Source: Endothia cerciana
Lineage: Eukaryota > Ascomycota > Sordariomycetes > Diaporthales > Cryphonectriaceae
Direction of reading: 5' to 3'
Assembly (NCBI GenBank): GCA_026119935.1
Contig: JALRMH010000001.1
Location: 2,294,001 to 2,358,000 of the forward strand
DNA length: 64,000 nt
Shown here: positions 1 through 12,226 of the stretch, in pieces
Layout: every line of letters starts with the position of its first letter
Position numbering within the stretch: the stretch's first letter is position 1
The notes under the pieces: model-generated
What the model was told of the DNA's origin: nothing
The model's input: the letters and a program-made list of their open reading frames with translations, nothing else
Database searches by the model: none
Made by a program: the position numbers and the translations under genes

Positions 1-2595
1 GCGCGACTGACGATGGTATGGGCGTCGTCACCGTACTTCAGCTCATCAAACACTTCACCACTGCCGGGAACCAACCCAAGCATGGGGTTGTGGCCCTGCT
101 CAACAACGGCGAAGAGGATTTCCTCTATGGGGCTCGAGCTCTCGGCAACAGCCCGCTGCTGCCCTTCGTCCACACATTCCTCAACCTCGAGGGCGCTGGC
201 GCTGGCGGTCGCGCGATCCTGTTCCGTAGTACTGACCAGCAGGTTATGAGCGCCTACTCGAAGACGCCTCATCCCTTCAGCTCCGTTATAGCCTCCGACG
301 CCTTCGGCTTGGGCGTCATCAAGAGCCAGACTGATTTCGTCGTCCTTCACGGCGTCTACGGTCAGAGGGGCCTTGACCTGTCCTTTTTCCAACCTCGGGC
401 GAGGTACCATACCCAAGACGATGACCGAAAGCACACAAGCCGCGCCAGCCTCTGGCACATGCTGTCGTCAGCTGTTATCACCATGCGTGACCTCTCCAGC
501 AGGGAATTCGGCGGCGACAGAGCAGACGGCGACACGAGCAAGGTACCCAACGGCAACGGGAGCAGCGGCGTCTGGTTCGACCTCTTTGGGAGCAGTCTCG
601 TTCTGTTTAACCTCAGAGGGATGTTCGCGTGGTCGCTTACACTGCTGATCGCCACACCTCTTATCCTGATCCTGTTGACGTACTTGGCCCAGAAGAAGGG
701 CAAATACTACTTTTTCTCGGGCAAGGTCAGCATCTATGAGCACCCTGGCCCTAGCCCGAGTGATTACGAGCGTGTCAACACTGGTGGTTTGAGAGGGATC
801 ATCCGCTTCCCTCTTGCCCTTGTCGTGTCTGGAGCGTTGGTCTTTGGCGGAGCGTTTCTGCTGCGGAAGGTGAATCCTTACATTGTGCACAGCAGCAAGT
901 ATACTGTGTAAGTAGTAGTGAGACTTAACAAACTGTCATAGCCTGCGTTCTTTTTCATGCTGACTCGAGTGCAGATGGGCAATGTCTGTATCGCTGGCCT
1001 ACTTTTCGTTCTGGTGCATCATGAGGGGCGCGGACGCCGCGAGGCCGAGCGCCCTGCACCGAGGCTACGCCAACATTTGGTTGTTCGCGGTTGGATGGGC
1101 AGTTCTGGTGGTAGTCACCGTTTTTGAGGATCGATTTTCAATCGCCTCCGGGTACTACGTCGTCTTCCTCCATTCGGCGCTCTTTTTGACTACCCTCATA
1201 TCTCTTTCAGAGCTATTTGCCTTGCCGGCGAAGAAGGCGTGGGGCCAGGAATATCGAGCCGACCACGAGGGGCTGATTGGCGACCAGTCTGGGATTAACG
1301 CGGACTCCATCATTGCTCCGAGTCCTGGCGAGGTAGACGGGGCTGGTCCTGATGAAGACGAAGGCGACGAGGCAGAGAGGGAACCTGCCAACGCGACAAC
1401 GCCTCTTCTTGGTAGACCAAGTCGTGGGGATGGGGAGAATCGGACGACATTTGCCACGACATACCGACGCTCTATTGCCGCGCTGACCGATGCTACGACG
1501 AAGCAGCGAGATCTTGGCAAGGACTCCGGCGCTTTTGGCGAAGAGCAGCCTTGGTCCAATGCTCTTCCTACGTGGACATGGTTGCTCCAGTTTTTGGTCC
1601 TTGGCCCCTTTATGACCATACTCGCGGCTCAGACCGGACTGATGCTCACAGACGCCACAAATCAAACCGGTACCGACGGTTCGAATGCCTTGACGCCGTA
1701 CTTGGCTGTTGCGCTCTTCAGCATGCTGCTCATCTTGCCTCTGATGCCTTTCATGCATCGTATCACACACCACATTCCCATTTTTCTTCTCTGCATCTTC
1801 ATCTTCACATTAGTGTACAACCTCACGGCTGCACCCTTCTCATCGGCCAACAGGTACAAGGCTTTCTGGCAGCAGACGGTGAACCTGGATACGGGAGTTT
1901 CCACTGTCAAGTTTGGTGGCATAGAGGAGCATCTGCGCCTCATCATCGCAGAACTTCCTTCTGCGGCAGGAAAGGTAGTCGATTGCCATGATTCGACAAC
2001 AAGAGTCGGCATAACTGATTGCGCATACGACGGGACGGACATCCCGCCCAATGTCGCGGGCAATATTGTGGACGGTATCCCTCCACAGAAGGGCTACGCC
2101 GACCTGGTTTCTGTCGAGCTGGCGCGAGGCGACGAGCCCGGCAGAGCGAGGCTGACCCTTGACGCAAGCAACACCAAGTCCTGCTACCTCAAGTTCGCGA
2201 AACCGATTAAGAGATTCACCGTCGCGGGTGGCACCGACTGGGATGACCGGTTTGGCCGGATGCCGGACTCCGGCCTTAACCACATCTTGCTGTGGAGGCG
2301 GGATTGGGACAAGGTGTGGGAGGTTGATATTGAGTGGGATGCGGATGCTACCGCCCCTGGCATGGCTGGGCATGACAAGCAAGCAGGTGGAGAGGCCATA
2401 ATATCCCAAGTTGACGAGCTGAAAATCAGGAGTGCGGAGGGCCTGGACGGAAATGTCACTTGCATCTGGAGTGACATCAATACGCCGGGCACGATTCCTG
2501 CCCTAGACGAGGCTATCAAGTTTGCACCCGCGTGGGCTGTCATCACCAAGTTTGCGGCGGGCCTGGTCGAAGGCACCAAGAGCTTCATGATCTGA
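1..2595 (+). CDS. PFF1: Vacuolar membrane M28 metalloprotease (Pff1 type), 5' partial
   Basis: Two exons, 1-907 (5' end outside the window) and 975-2595, joined by a GTAAGT...CAG intron; about 841 residues are visible. The fragment opens exactly in the zinc-binding ATDDGMG segment of an M28 peptidase. It continues with the [11 protein letters not shown] catalytic Glu block, SDAFGLG and the RARYHTQDD zinc-ligand His. Several hydrophobic segments follow (for example the one coded near 610-690), then a long C-terminal luminal domain. This order is that of fungal vacuolar membrane proteases of the FXNA/Pff1 family, which sit in the vacuole membrane. The acidic loop coded near 1300-1400 is hydrophilic and looks linker-like. 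Only the N-terminal transmembrane segment and first protease part are missing, because of the window edge. Family assignment is firm; substrate is unknown. Confidence 0.93.
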
Positions 2596-4470
2596 GCTAG
2601 GGAGACAAGCATGCCCCGCCTCTTGATGTTAGACGAGTGAGTGGCGAGTGGACGAGCACCATCGTGTGGGTGACGGCAGTGAGGATGTTTCCATCCCACG
2701 ATGGAATTACAAGTTGTACAAAAATGATAGGCCCGTGGTGCCCGATGTGATATCTCCTGGGTTGAGGGCGGTTTACTGCGCGCCGGTTCAGTGGTCTTTC
2801 TTCTCTCCTACATCAGCAGTTGACAAGTTGCCCCTGATTGATATCTCTGAACCGAGTATGGCTTTCACCCCTTCCAGTGTTCTCGTCGGTGGTGGCCACA
2901 AGGCTGAGGCCGCTACAGTGATCCGCCAGGTGTTGTGACATTGTGCAGCGATTGACGTCGTCCAGACAGTCCGAGTGGCTCCCTTGTGAACCGTAGATGC
3001 GTAGCCCTCGTGCTGTGCTGACTATTGCCTTCTTGAAGCCTCCCCTCTCGCCATCGTCACACAGCGCAGGCTAATAACATGCCGTGAAGTGAATGGACGC
3101 CAGGACCCTTGTAATGCTGATGAGGGATGCTGCTCGTCCGTACGACGGAAGAGTCTGTCCTACCGAATATTTTTGTGCTCCTTGAGCATAAACTGACATC
3201 CCTGCATATTCCCTTGCGTGACGGGTACACGACCTGATATTATATTAATCGGACCCGGAGAAAACTTCAATCTGTCGTCCATTGGACGGGTAATTTTGCT
3301 CATGGTTGGGGGGAAGTATGCTAGGATGTCTCATAATCTGGTGTAGTGTGTCTGGGTGGACAGGAGGATCTTCTGGCTACTGCGCACTTCAGGGCGGGGG
3401 GGGGGGGGCGCCAAACTCGACACATCAGGCCGCGGCGAGACTGTCACCGTCACCGTTGCAATCGCGGCGGTGGAAGGATGAAACCTCGACCACGACCCAC
3501 CGAAGTTCCTTTTTTCGGCTGCTGCTGCTGCACCATTGTACAGTACACCACCCAGGATGATGGACAGCGGGCGGGTGGCGTGCAGACTGCCAGACTTACT
3601 CCCTCCTGCTAACGCGTCTAATGCACGCACGTACTATATGTACAATTAGCCATTATGCATCTGGCGTTCCTCCCCTGCGGCCCGCACCTCGCGCGGGAGG
3701 GAGCAGAAAGGAAGCCACTGGAAGCTGGAGGAATTACATTGTGACATGTCCGGAAATTTCGACCGTCTACCGCCCGGATGCGACGGTGACGCGCATAGGT
3801 GTCACTGAGCTTCACGCCCTCCGCAGGCAGTCTCTCTCCGAGTGGGAAAAAAAAAGGGTCTCTCACTGAAGGAAGCGGGCGTCTGTCTGGTGCACCCGGG
3901 TATATACAGCTCGATGCAAGCCCCCCGGCCGCACCTGGGGCAAATTGCGGGATTCCTTCCTGTGTAGCGCTGAGAAGCTGAGGCCGCCGGAGCTCTTCCA
4001 CCCATGATATCGTCACACTGAGCGGCCCCCTTCAGGACACCTCTCGTGGGTGAGTGGCCATTTTCGTGCCCTTATAAATAGGTAGCAGGTTTTGTCCTCG
4101 GGTGCCCATTTTGTGTTCGGCTCCCGAGATCTGCGGAGCCCGGCACGGCGCATCCGTTCCCAAAACGCCCCTGACCGACGTCCCACAGGACTGCCATACC
4201 GGCCGAAAATTGCCGTCGCAGAACACGGAAAGGGAAGGTGGCCCTTGGACCCCCGAACAGAGTCTGTATAATCTGGTGTTCCCCTGGGGGGGATACCTCT
4301 TCCCTCGCAGCGAAAGGCCTCCGTCCTCTTTTTTTTTGCCTTGCTGCTCCGTCACGGGAGTATCGCGACCAACACCGAGCCCTGACAGCGCCAAGAGGTC
4401 TATCTCACCGCTGGCGTACCCAGTGGGTCTTTCCTCACTCGCCGAACCCGACGGACACAAGAGACACAAG
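2596..4470. other. Intergenic, no supported gene
   Basis: Short open frames on both strands have no recognisable domain. The interval contains a G run near 3397-3408, an A run near 3847 and a TATA-like element at 4073-4080. It probably holds the 3' end of the protease transcript and the promoter and leader of the secreted protein that starts at 4471. Confidence 0.6.
4073..4080 (+). promoter_or_regulatory. TATA-box-like element
   Basis: TATAAATA lies about 390 bp upstream of the ATG at 4471. If used, transcription would start near 4105-4115 and give a leader of roughly 360 nt. This rests on sequence match and position only. Confidence 0.4.
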
Positions 4471-5126
4471 ATGCGCTCCTTTCTTCTCCTCGCCTCGTTC
4501 TCTGCGGTGGCGTTCGCCGCGACTCCGACGGGGGCGACCTCCGCGACGTGCGTGACCAGCTCGGCATCCAGCGCCACCAACACAGCTACGTGGACCATCG
4601 ATTACGCCTCAGTGGGCGCGCCGGTGACGGGCACGGGGTATGATATCGACTCGAGCTTCCAGTCGACCTACGGCTTCAACAGCACGATGGTATGCGCCCC
4701 CCCCCCCCTTCCGCCTCCCCCTTCTGCTGTCTGCATCTCGGCCGCAAGATAGGATAAAAGAAGAAATCCCTGCGGCGCCTTCAGGAATCTCGCTGATCCG
4801 GATTATGGTGTGTCCCCAGCAACTATCCATGACGCACGACTCCAACGCCACGGATTACGCCTCCTTCAAGTGCCAGTTCGCATGCAACGGTAACGAGGGG
4901 TGTGTCGCGTTCTTTGGGCGCTTCATTAACGTGAACACCGATGAGGAGAGTTATGAGTGCTTGAGCTTCAAGGCGCTGTGAGTTGACCCGGCCTGCGAGG
5001 GCGGACGGGCTAATGTCCAATCAAGTGCTGACCGCTGCTGCTCTTGGATCCAGGCTTGATGACTCGTCCTTTACCACGACGACGTCGAACATCGCTGTTG
5101 GTGGGTTCAACAGGTTTTGCAGCTAG
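4471..5126 (+). CDS. Small secreted cysteine-containing protein
   Basis: Three exons, 4471-4689, 4820-4977 and 5054-5126, with donors GTATGC and GTGAGT and CAG acceptors, give 149 residues. The N-terminus (MRSFLLLASFSAVAFA) is a clear signal peptide with likely cleavage after AFA. The mature part has six cysteines, in ATC, FKCQFAC, GC, EC and a C-terminal RFC, which would suit three disulfides, plus several N-x-S/T sites. The layout (KCQxAC, EGCVAFFGRF, ECLSFKAL, FNRFCS) is a compact extracellular domain that I cannot name with certainty; it is loosely PAN/apple-like. No transmembrane segment follows the signal, so secretion is expected. An effector or cell-wall role would be speculation. Confidence 0.75.
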
Positions 5127-5578
5127 TGGATCGCACGACGGGTGTGGGGCCGCCACCGCCTGGTGTTGGACCGATCTGCCTGGCGAGGGACTTCTTGAAG
5201 TGTCGGACATGAATGTAATTCTTGGCGGAGTGCAGCGCTGCACATAGCTCTCCCCTGTATATCCCTTTCCCATTTCTCCTGGCGGCAGACGTCAGTTTGT
5301 TGTATTGGACGTTGGCACGAAATGCTGTTCTCTTCCGCAGGTGAGCTGCTCGCGTCCTTGCTTCAGGGCTTGGACGTAGGGAAACCGGCGAGGATCTGTG
5401 TAAAAATTGAAGTCAAATTTTTTTGGGGTATCTCTGGTGTGGTCACCTGTCCCTGTATCCGTGTCCCACATTCCACCTGGACCATTTTGCGCCGGACTCC
5501 AATGTCGTATGAGAGACGAGATCTGTGGCGAGCAGCGACGAGAGGTCGCTCCAGCGGACACGCTCACGGCCAGCTCTT
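5127..5578. other. Intergenic between convergent genes
   Basis: This is the space between the stop of the secreted protein (plus) and the stop of Med11 (minus). It should hold both 3' UTRs. No gene or structured element is seen. Confidence 0.6.
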
Positions 5579-6183
5579 TCATCCCGTCATGTTCACGTCG
5601 CCGCTCCCACCAACACCGCCAGCGCCAGAGGCGCCGGCGACGTTCCCAAGGTGGTGCCGTGCCTTGGTCCACAGCTCCGCCTCCATCTCCCTCTCGACCT
5701 GGTCGCTCCGACTGTTCAGCCAGCCCACGTCCAGGTTGCCCACCATACCCATCCCGTTGGGCTCGAGCGAGGGCCTGGCGCCGCCCTCGTCATCCTTCGG
5801 CTTGGCCTTATCGAGCGTCAGGATGCCGGCCTCCTCGAGCCCGAAGATCTGGCGCTTCATCCGCACGTCGACGGCGTGCAGGGTGGTGAGGAACCTGTCC
5901 ATGTTCTCCTGGAAGGCCCGGGTCTGGTCCTCGGCGGTAGGGGCAGGCTGGTCGGGCTGGGCGGAGGGCTGTTTGCCGAGGGACTGGATCGCCTTGCCGG
6001 TAAGCTCGAGGAGGGAGGCGATGTCCTGTGAGGGAAGGGGTGTCGTCAGGAGATGGATGCCCGAGGCGGGCTCGAGGGTTCTCTCACCTTGTCGATCTCG
6101 GCGAGCTGCACCATGCGCTCCGCGCGCGTAAAAGGCGCATGGACGTCCACGGGAGGAGCCTCTCCGGGGTTTGAGGGTTCCAT
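5579..6183 (-). CDS. MED11: Mediator complex subunit 11
   Basis: Two exons, 6183-6088 and 6025-5579, with donor GTGAGA and acceptor CAG in phase 0, give 180 residues. The first exon codes a short lead ending FTRAERMVQLAEIDK. The second opens DIASLLELTGKAIQSLGKQP and continues TRAFQENMDRFLTTLHAVD, then MKRQIFGLEEAGI. This is the helical core typical of Med11, which pairs with Med22 in the head module of Mediator and contacts the general transcription machinery in the nucleus. The tail is Gly/Asn-rich and ends GDVNMTG. Longer antisense frames on the plus strand over this gene are shadows. The start is the first ATG in frame with the conserved helix. Confidence 0.87.
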
Positions 6184-8640
6184 CGTGACAGTGTCGATGA
6201 GGGGTGTTCTGGTTGTCGCGGGGAGGACGAGTCCTTGGGTCCACGACTGTGTGCGCGCGCAGGGTCGCGGGGACGCGGAGCTCCGCCCAGAAGCTGTGCC
6301 GGCAGGCTGGCGTGCCCAGTCGGGTTAGGCCGTTCCCCGCGCGCGACAGGCATGACAGCTCCAGTGCTGCTGGGGCGGGTGGACCCCTACCGGCTAGGGC
6401 GTTCCAGAAGGCTGGGTTCTCGAGATGGGGGGTGGCACTACCACACACAGTAGTGGGTGGGGGGGGGGAGGGGGGGAGCACAAGCGACGATCAGTGATCT
6501 GGGCCGAGATGTGATGGAAGGTCGACACTGGAGGATGGCACCACGACGGGTAGGCTGCTGATGATCGTGACGAGGCCGTCATCGTGGGTGGGCAGCCCTA
6601 ACGCAGGCATCTTCCGCCGCCAAGACTGGGACTAAGATTTACGGATCGACCATCCGACGGAGGATGCGCATCGAGAATTTTTTTTTTCGATAGTCGAAAT
6701 TTAGCATCGGGGTTCCGGGACGGATCACACAATGTGGGAACAGAACAGACCACGGAGGACGGCCTTACAAGGGCCCCGTCAGGTGGTGATCGCCGGACGA
6801 TGGCCCGTCCCCGGTCTGCCCAGAAAGGGAGGAGGAGGAGGGAGTCTCTCGAGCGCTCCATCGTCCGGCCCGGAAAACCTGGTGGTGGGGAGAGCCCCCA
6901 TCGGCTTCGGCCAGGTCGACGGCACCGACTGCCGGTCCGGATTCACGATGTGTGTCATGCCTGACATTCGCTGCTTACGAACCATCGCTGACTATGGAAC
7001 GAACATACGGACGTCTCCGGTGGTACTGTCGTGTTCAAACCCATCAGCGGCACCTACGTACTATGTGCAGTAGTTCTGGGCCCTGCGCAAGCGAGACTGG
7101 AGCCTACCGACAGTAGCACGTGCATAGGTACGTTTGCGCAATCCAGAGGCAAATGTGACACGATCATGCCGCCGCCATAGCACTGTACGTACGCTTAGGA
7201 TCAACGGGGTGACGCCCCGATTTGAGCCGACTGCGGGTATACGACCGCGACGGCAGGATGTGATCGACGGCAGGGCAGCCGATCCATGCAGGATCAAGTG
7301 TGCATTCTTACATGGGGTAGCACTGTATTGCAATGGGTAGGAATGGGAGGGAGACTTGGTGGAGTATGCACGATTCTGCCCTGCAGAGATGACCATGCGA
7401 GGAGGTGATGCAGGCAGTGAGATGGGAGGAAGAACACAGTAAGCGGCCTGTGGCGTGGGCGTGTGTGTGCGTGTGTGAGGCCAGGCCGCCCCGCCCCGCC
7501 TACTACAGAAGAGGACGCGATCATAAGACGAGACGTCATTTGTTTTATTTTATTGTACGGGGCCTCGTCGATGAGCAGCCGCTGAACTGGTGACCCGAAC
7601 TCGATCGATCTCGAGCCCGACCATTTTCAGCGAGGCTACCGGACCACCTCACTCCCCCCCCTTTTTTTTTTTTCTTCCTTCCATTTTTCGCTTGCCCATC
7701 TCGGGCCTTATCCTCGTGATGGGGACAGGGTGGCAAATCTTGTTAACTTTTCTTGTTGTTACATACTGTATCCCTCCTCGATGTCTTATCAAGGGATCCG
7801 GATAGTTTCATTAGCGCGGGAAGTGTCTGCAGGCCGAGAGCCTGGCCACGGCTTTCGAAACGGCGCATGCACAGGGTCCCTCGCAACCCTGTCCCACAGT
7901 GATCCCACGGCCACGACCCCGCCATCATCAGCCTGCACCACAGGTACCATAGCACCACAGTACCATAGTTTTAGTAGCTGGGGGGTGGCACCTGTGGCAC
8001 GGTGGGCGGGCAGGGCAGAGGCCAGCCCAGATTGCAGACTGGAGCAGGGCGCCTCCCATCGAAAACAATCGGTCGAACTCAGTGGGCCGATCCTACCCTT
8101 CGCTACCACCCACCCGCCCCCTATGCAGCCCACGTTGTTGGAAGATCCCTTCCTGCCAAGCACGCACACGCCCAACAAGTGGCTGCTAAAATTTATCCAC
8201 ATACCCGAATCCACGGGGCAGGGACCTGGGGAGCCGCCTCGACTAGATCACAACCTAAGCCCGCCCCGACCCAACACTTGCGCGACCGCCCTTGAACCCC
8301 CAGCGTCCATCCCTACACCACCTCTCCCACCTGTCAAACCTGCCAGTCCCAGTCCACCAAGTCCTCTCGACAAATATTCAGGAAACCCCGACCTCTGTCC
8401 TTCCCTCTCCCTCCCCCCCCACCACACGTACACGTACCGTGCCGTGCCGTACCGTACCGTACCGTACCGGACCCGGCCCAGAGACATGCCCCAGTTGCTC
8501 TTTGGAAGATAACCTCGAGCCATTGGGCTTCTGGTCACCACCGATCCTGCGCCCGCGCCGCCTTCTGTAGCACCACCGCCAGGACGCCCCTGCGACGCCC
8601 ACGCCCACGCCTCCCTCACAGCCCCCAACCCGACGCTACA
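6184..8640. other. Intergenic, divergent promoter region of MED11 and the deubiquitinase
   Basis: About 2.5 kb without a supported gene. It contains G/C runs (near 6460-6475), T runs (near 7665-7675) and a 5-bp tandem repeat at about 8433-8470. Open frames here lack recognisable domains. Confidence 0.6.
8433..8470. repeat. Pentanucleotide CCGTA/CCGTG microsatellite
   Basis: About seven tandem copies of CCGTA, some as CCGTG, lie about 170 bp before the ATG of the deubiquitinase, probably in its promoter or leader. Confidence 0.8.
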
Positions 8641-11435
8641 ATGAAGGCCAGCATACCGAAGCGACTGCTCACCCTGCGTGATAGGGACAAAGAGAAGAAC
8701 GGCTCCCACGGCCGGAGCAAGTCCTCGGAGGGCCACAAGGTCGGCAGCACAAGACGACGGCGGACGCCGGGCGCCAAGCATTAGGGACCGAGATGCGCTA
8801 ACCAGCCTGTCCAACAGTCCCGCCCGCTCTCCTCCGAGACATTCCTCTCCGTCTTCAAGAACGGCTCCAGCACCACAACCAACGGGGACGTGGACAAGGA
8901 GAAGGAAAGTGCAAAGGTCAGTACCCCCCTTTGAGCCATTGGCCTCCGGGCGAGCCAAAACTGATTGCGCAACCGACGGCAGATCGACGAGATCGAGAGA
9001 CGCCTCGACGACATGGACGTGCACGACATCTCCAAAGAACACCTGCGCTTCGCCCTGAGGAGCAAGTATGCCGCGGGCGACACCGAGAAGGCTACCGAGA
9101 TGCTGCTCCTCCACCAGAAATCCATGTCTGGCACCATATTACCCTACGATCCGAACGTGCGTATGCTTGGCGCCGAGAACAGAGGGAACGTCACCTGCTA
9201 CCTCGACGCGCTGCTGTTTGCCATGTTCGCGAAGCTGGAGGCTTTCGAGTGCATGCTCAAGAACGACCCGTCCGACGAGCCGCAGCGGAACCTGGCTGCC
9301 TTGATCCGTCTCTGGGTGAACATGTTGAGGAGTGGGAAGCTTATACACACCGACTTCGTACGGGCGACACCTTACACCGGTCTGCCGGAACATGTGCTGA
9401 CGGGTCACAGACGCAGCTGATACAGGACGCCCTGGCTGCCTGCGGTTGGAAGGATGCTCAGCTGCTGGAACAACAGGATACTTCGGAGGCCTTCGCGTTC
9501 ATCACCGAGACGCTGCAACTGCCATTGCTCACGCTACAGGTGGACTTGTTCCACCAGGGCAAGGGTGACAAAGGTGAGCCGCAGTATGCATCATCGAAGC
9601 CATGACCTCCTGAGCCTGACCGGGGTTCGCAGACGATCACAAGGTTGTGTACGAACGTCTCCTCAACCTCGCAGTCCCAGTCGACCCAGAAGGCAAGGGC
9701 GTCAAGCTTGAGGACTGCCTGGAGGACTACTTCAACACGAGGGTCGATGTCTCGCGCGACGGCGTAGAGGAGAAGGGAGACAGGCCGATCCTCACCCCAA
9801 GAAGCACCATCCGTTTTGTCAAGGATGATCCAGAAGAGGAGGCAGAGGCTGCGGACCAAGTCGGTGGGGAGCCTTTGCAGCGGCGTTGGACCGTGGTCGA
9901 GCCGCCAGAACCGGCGGACGGACCCTCAACCCCAGACCCAGCGCGCCCTTCTGTCCGTCATAGGTCGACGAGTATCATACAGCGCATTGTGCTGGATGCC
10001 GATGGGAAGCCAACAGACTCGGACGCCGCGAGTCTGCTGCAGAAGGCGAGACGGAAGGGTTCCACGGTTGTGAAAGCAGTCACCATCCCTGCTTGGCAGT
10101 TCTTCCGACTGATACGTAAGTTCCCACAGACCACCCGGAGCTCCCAGCGCCGTCTTGCCTGCCTCATGGCCTAGTAGTCTCGCGCGACGATACTGATGAT
10201 GAGATCCAGCTTGGCACGCCGTTCCGAACACTGAACCAAAGACCGATGTAGAGATTCTTATGCATTTCAACCAGCGCCCTGTCGTTGGTATCTGTTTGAA
10301 GAGATATCTGATGACGGAAGATGGGCGCGCCAAGAGGCAGAATACGTTCATCGACATCCCGGACAGCCTGAGGTTACCTCGGTTCATGGTTGCGGACGAC
10401 GCGAAAGTTGAGGAGGACAACTCACTCAGCACGGAGTACAAATTGGTGCTGCAGTCCGTCGTCTGCCATAGGGGCGACTCAGTACACTCCGGGCATTACA
10501 TCAGCTTTGCGAGGGTCAACCCCAAGCTCCTTACCGACAACAGGCGCCACGACAACGATCCCCCTCCGGATTACGAGGACGCTCAATGGGTCAAGTTCGA
10601 CGACCTTGCCATCGAGAACCGGGTCTCGTACGTCGACGACATCAAGGCATCTCTGAAAAAGGAGATGCCGTACCTGCTGTTCTACCAAATCGTTCCTATG
10701 GTAGATGTTACAAACACATCGGTCGCGGGATCCGAGACTGAGCCTCCGTCATACGACTCCTCGACCCTCAACGCCGCCAGTATCACAAGCGACAGCGAAC
10801 GACCAGGGCTGTCAAGAGCAGCTAGTGGCTATTTTGACTCCTCCATCCTGAGTTCGGCAGGTCCCAGTATCCGCTTCTCGTCCGAGCTGGAACGGCCACC
10901 ACGGCTGAGTCTCAGCGTTGAAGAAGATGGTCACCAGGTTCCTGCGCTGCTCAGTCCGGGTACCTCACGGCGTGGGAGCGTTGCCGTCTCCGAACCCACC
11001 CTGGGGACTCCAGCGATGACTCCCGAGACCGGCACATCTCCAGCCATCACACCGGGCGAGGAGACCACGGCACAACGGCTTTCTAGGGCGGCGGCGAAAT
11101 TCACGAAATCTGGCACCCGCAGCAGACCCACAAGTCAGGCGGGAGAAAGCCGTATCAGCATCACCATGTCGCGTCTGAATCTGAAGACCAGGAGTAAGGA
11201 AATCCTACGCGAGGCGGGGGAGAGTGGTGAGGATGGCGAGGAGACTCCGGCTACCACACTTGCGCCCGAGCGGCTATCGACCGATGGCGAGGAGAAGAAG
11301 GACAAGGAGCATCACCACCACCTCCACGGCAAGAAACGGCGGGCGAAATCCAAGAGCCGCAGCAGCGGCGACAAGGACCCAGAAAAGGCCAAGAGGAAGG
11401 GTGAGGTACCGGATCGCGAATGCATCGTTATGTGA
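8641..11435 (+). CDS. Ubiquitin-specific protease (USP/UCH family) with C-terminal CaaX box
   Basis: Six exons: 8641-8739, 8818-8916, 8983-9357, 9411-9573, 9633-10115, 10210-11435, giving 814 residues. The Cys box GNVTCYLDALLFAMF puts the nucleophile at about C138. The His box GDSVHSGHYISFARV gives the catalytic His near 502, and the WVKFDD block near 537 closes the domain. The enzyme should remove ubiquitin from protein conjugates. A region of about 170 residues between the boxes is acidic and divergent. The C-terminal tail is Ser/Thr-rich, then basic with a four-His stretch, and ends ECIVM, a CaaX-type signal for prenylation. The first intron has a weak donor (GTCGGC), so exon 1 is the least sure part. 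I cannot match it to a named yeast UBP. Confidence 0.85.
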
Positions 11436-12226
11436 GCTGCATTTTGGGTATACAAGACAGTGGCAACAGGGCAACGGCACGGCGTTCAGGTTACTACAGC
11501 ATACAGTGTGTCTGGAAGGGAAAGAAAAAAAGAAAAAAGGCATTGGGAGATTGTGGGTTTTGCATTCCCCCTTTTCCAGGGGCGGAGAAGGAACGAAAAA
11601 ACGGCACCTAGCGACTCGTCAATTGGGACTTTTGAAGATTCTACAAGGAGGAAAGGACGCACTTTGCATATGATACCAGCGAAGGGGAATGGAGAACCGG
11701 GGGGGGCGGGGGGGGGAGCGCGCCAAGGGAGCGGACGGCGCGGCCTGGACACTCGGGGATCGCCATGGGATAGCGACGGTGGATATGATACTAGTAGAGT
11801 CAGGCTTTGGAAAGAGCTCGCACTTGATTATCACCCGTCTTCTGCCTGGCCCTTCCTCTCCGGATGTGGCCTCGATCCAGCTCTTCTTGTCTAGGGACAG
11901 CCACGCGCCAACCCAAACATAGAAGACCAGCAGGTGCCAGACGACTTGCACGTTCACTCTTCTGCACGGTCGTAGCCCGTAACCCCGAACGTGCTTACAT
12001 GGGTAGATGTTGAGTGCTCGTTGAAATAGAGCCCAGTAGCGCCGAATGTCTCGGGATTGCCACGCTCTGACCGAGGCTCAGACCGAAGAGGGGGGGGATT
12101 ACAGGTTGTTTCTGCGGTTTCCAGTTCGAAGCCCACCCGCAAGCTATATACAGCTGCAGACCGGCCCAGATCCGCACATCGCTTCTTCCTTCCGCCACGC
12201 CCACGCCGCTCCCCCAGCAGCCGTCC
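11436..12226. other. Intergenic between convergent genes
   Basis: 3' flanks of the deubiquitinase (plus) and LYS4 (minus). A run of G sits near 11699-11715. No gene is seen. Confidence 0.6.
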
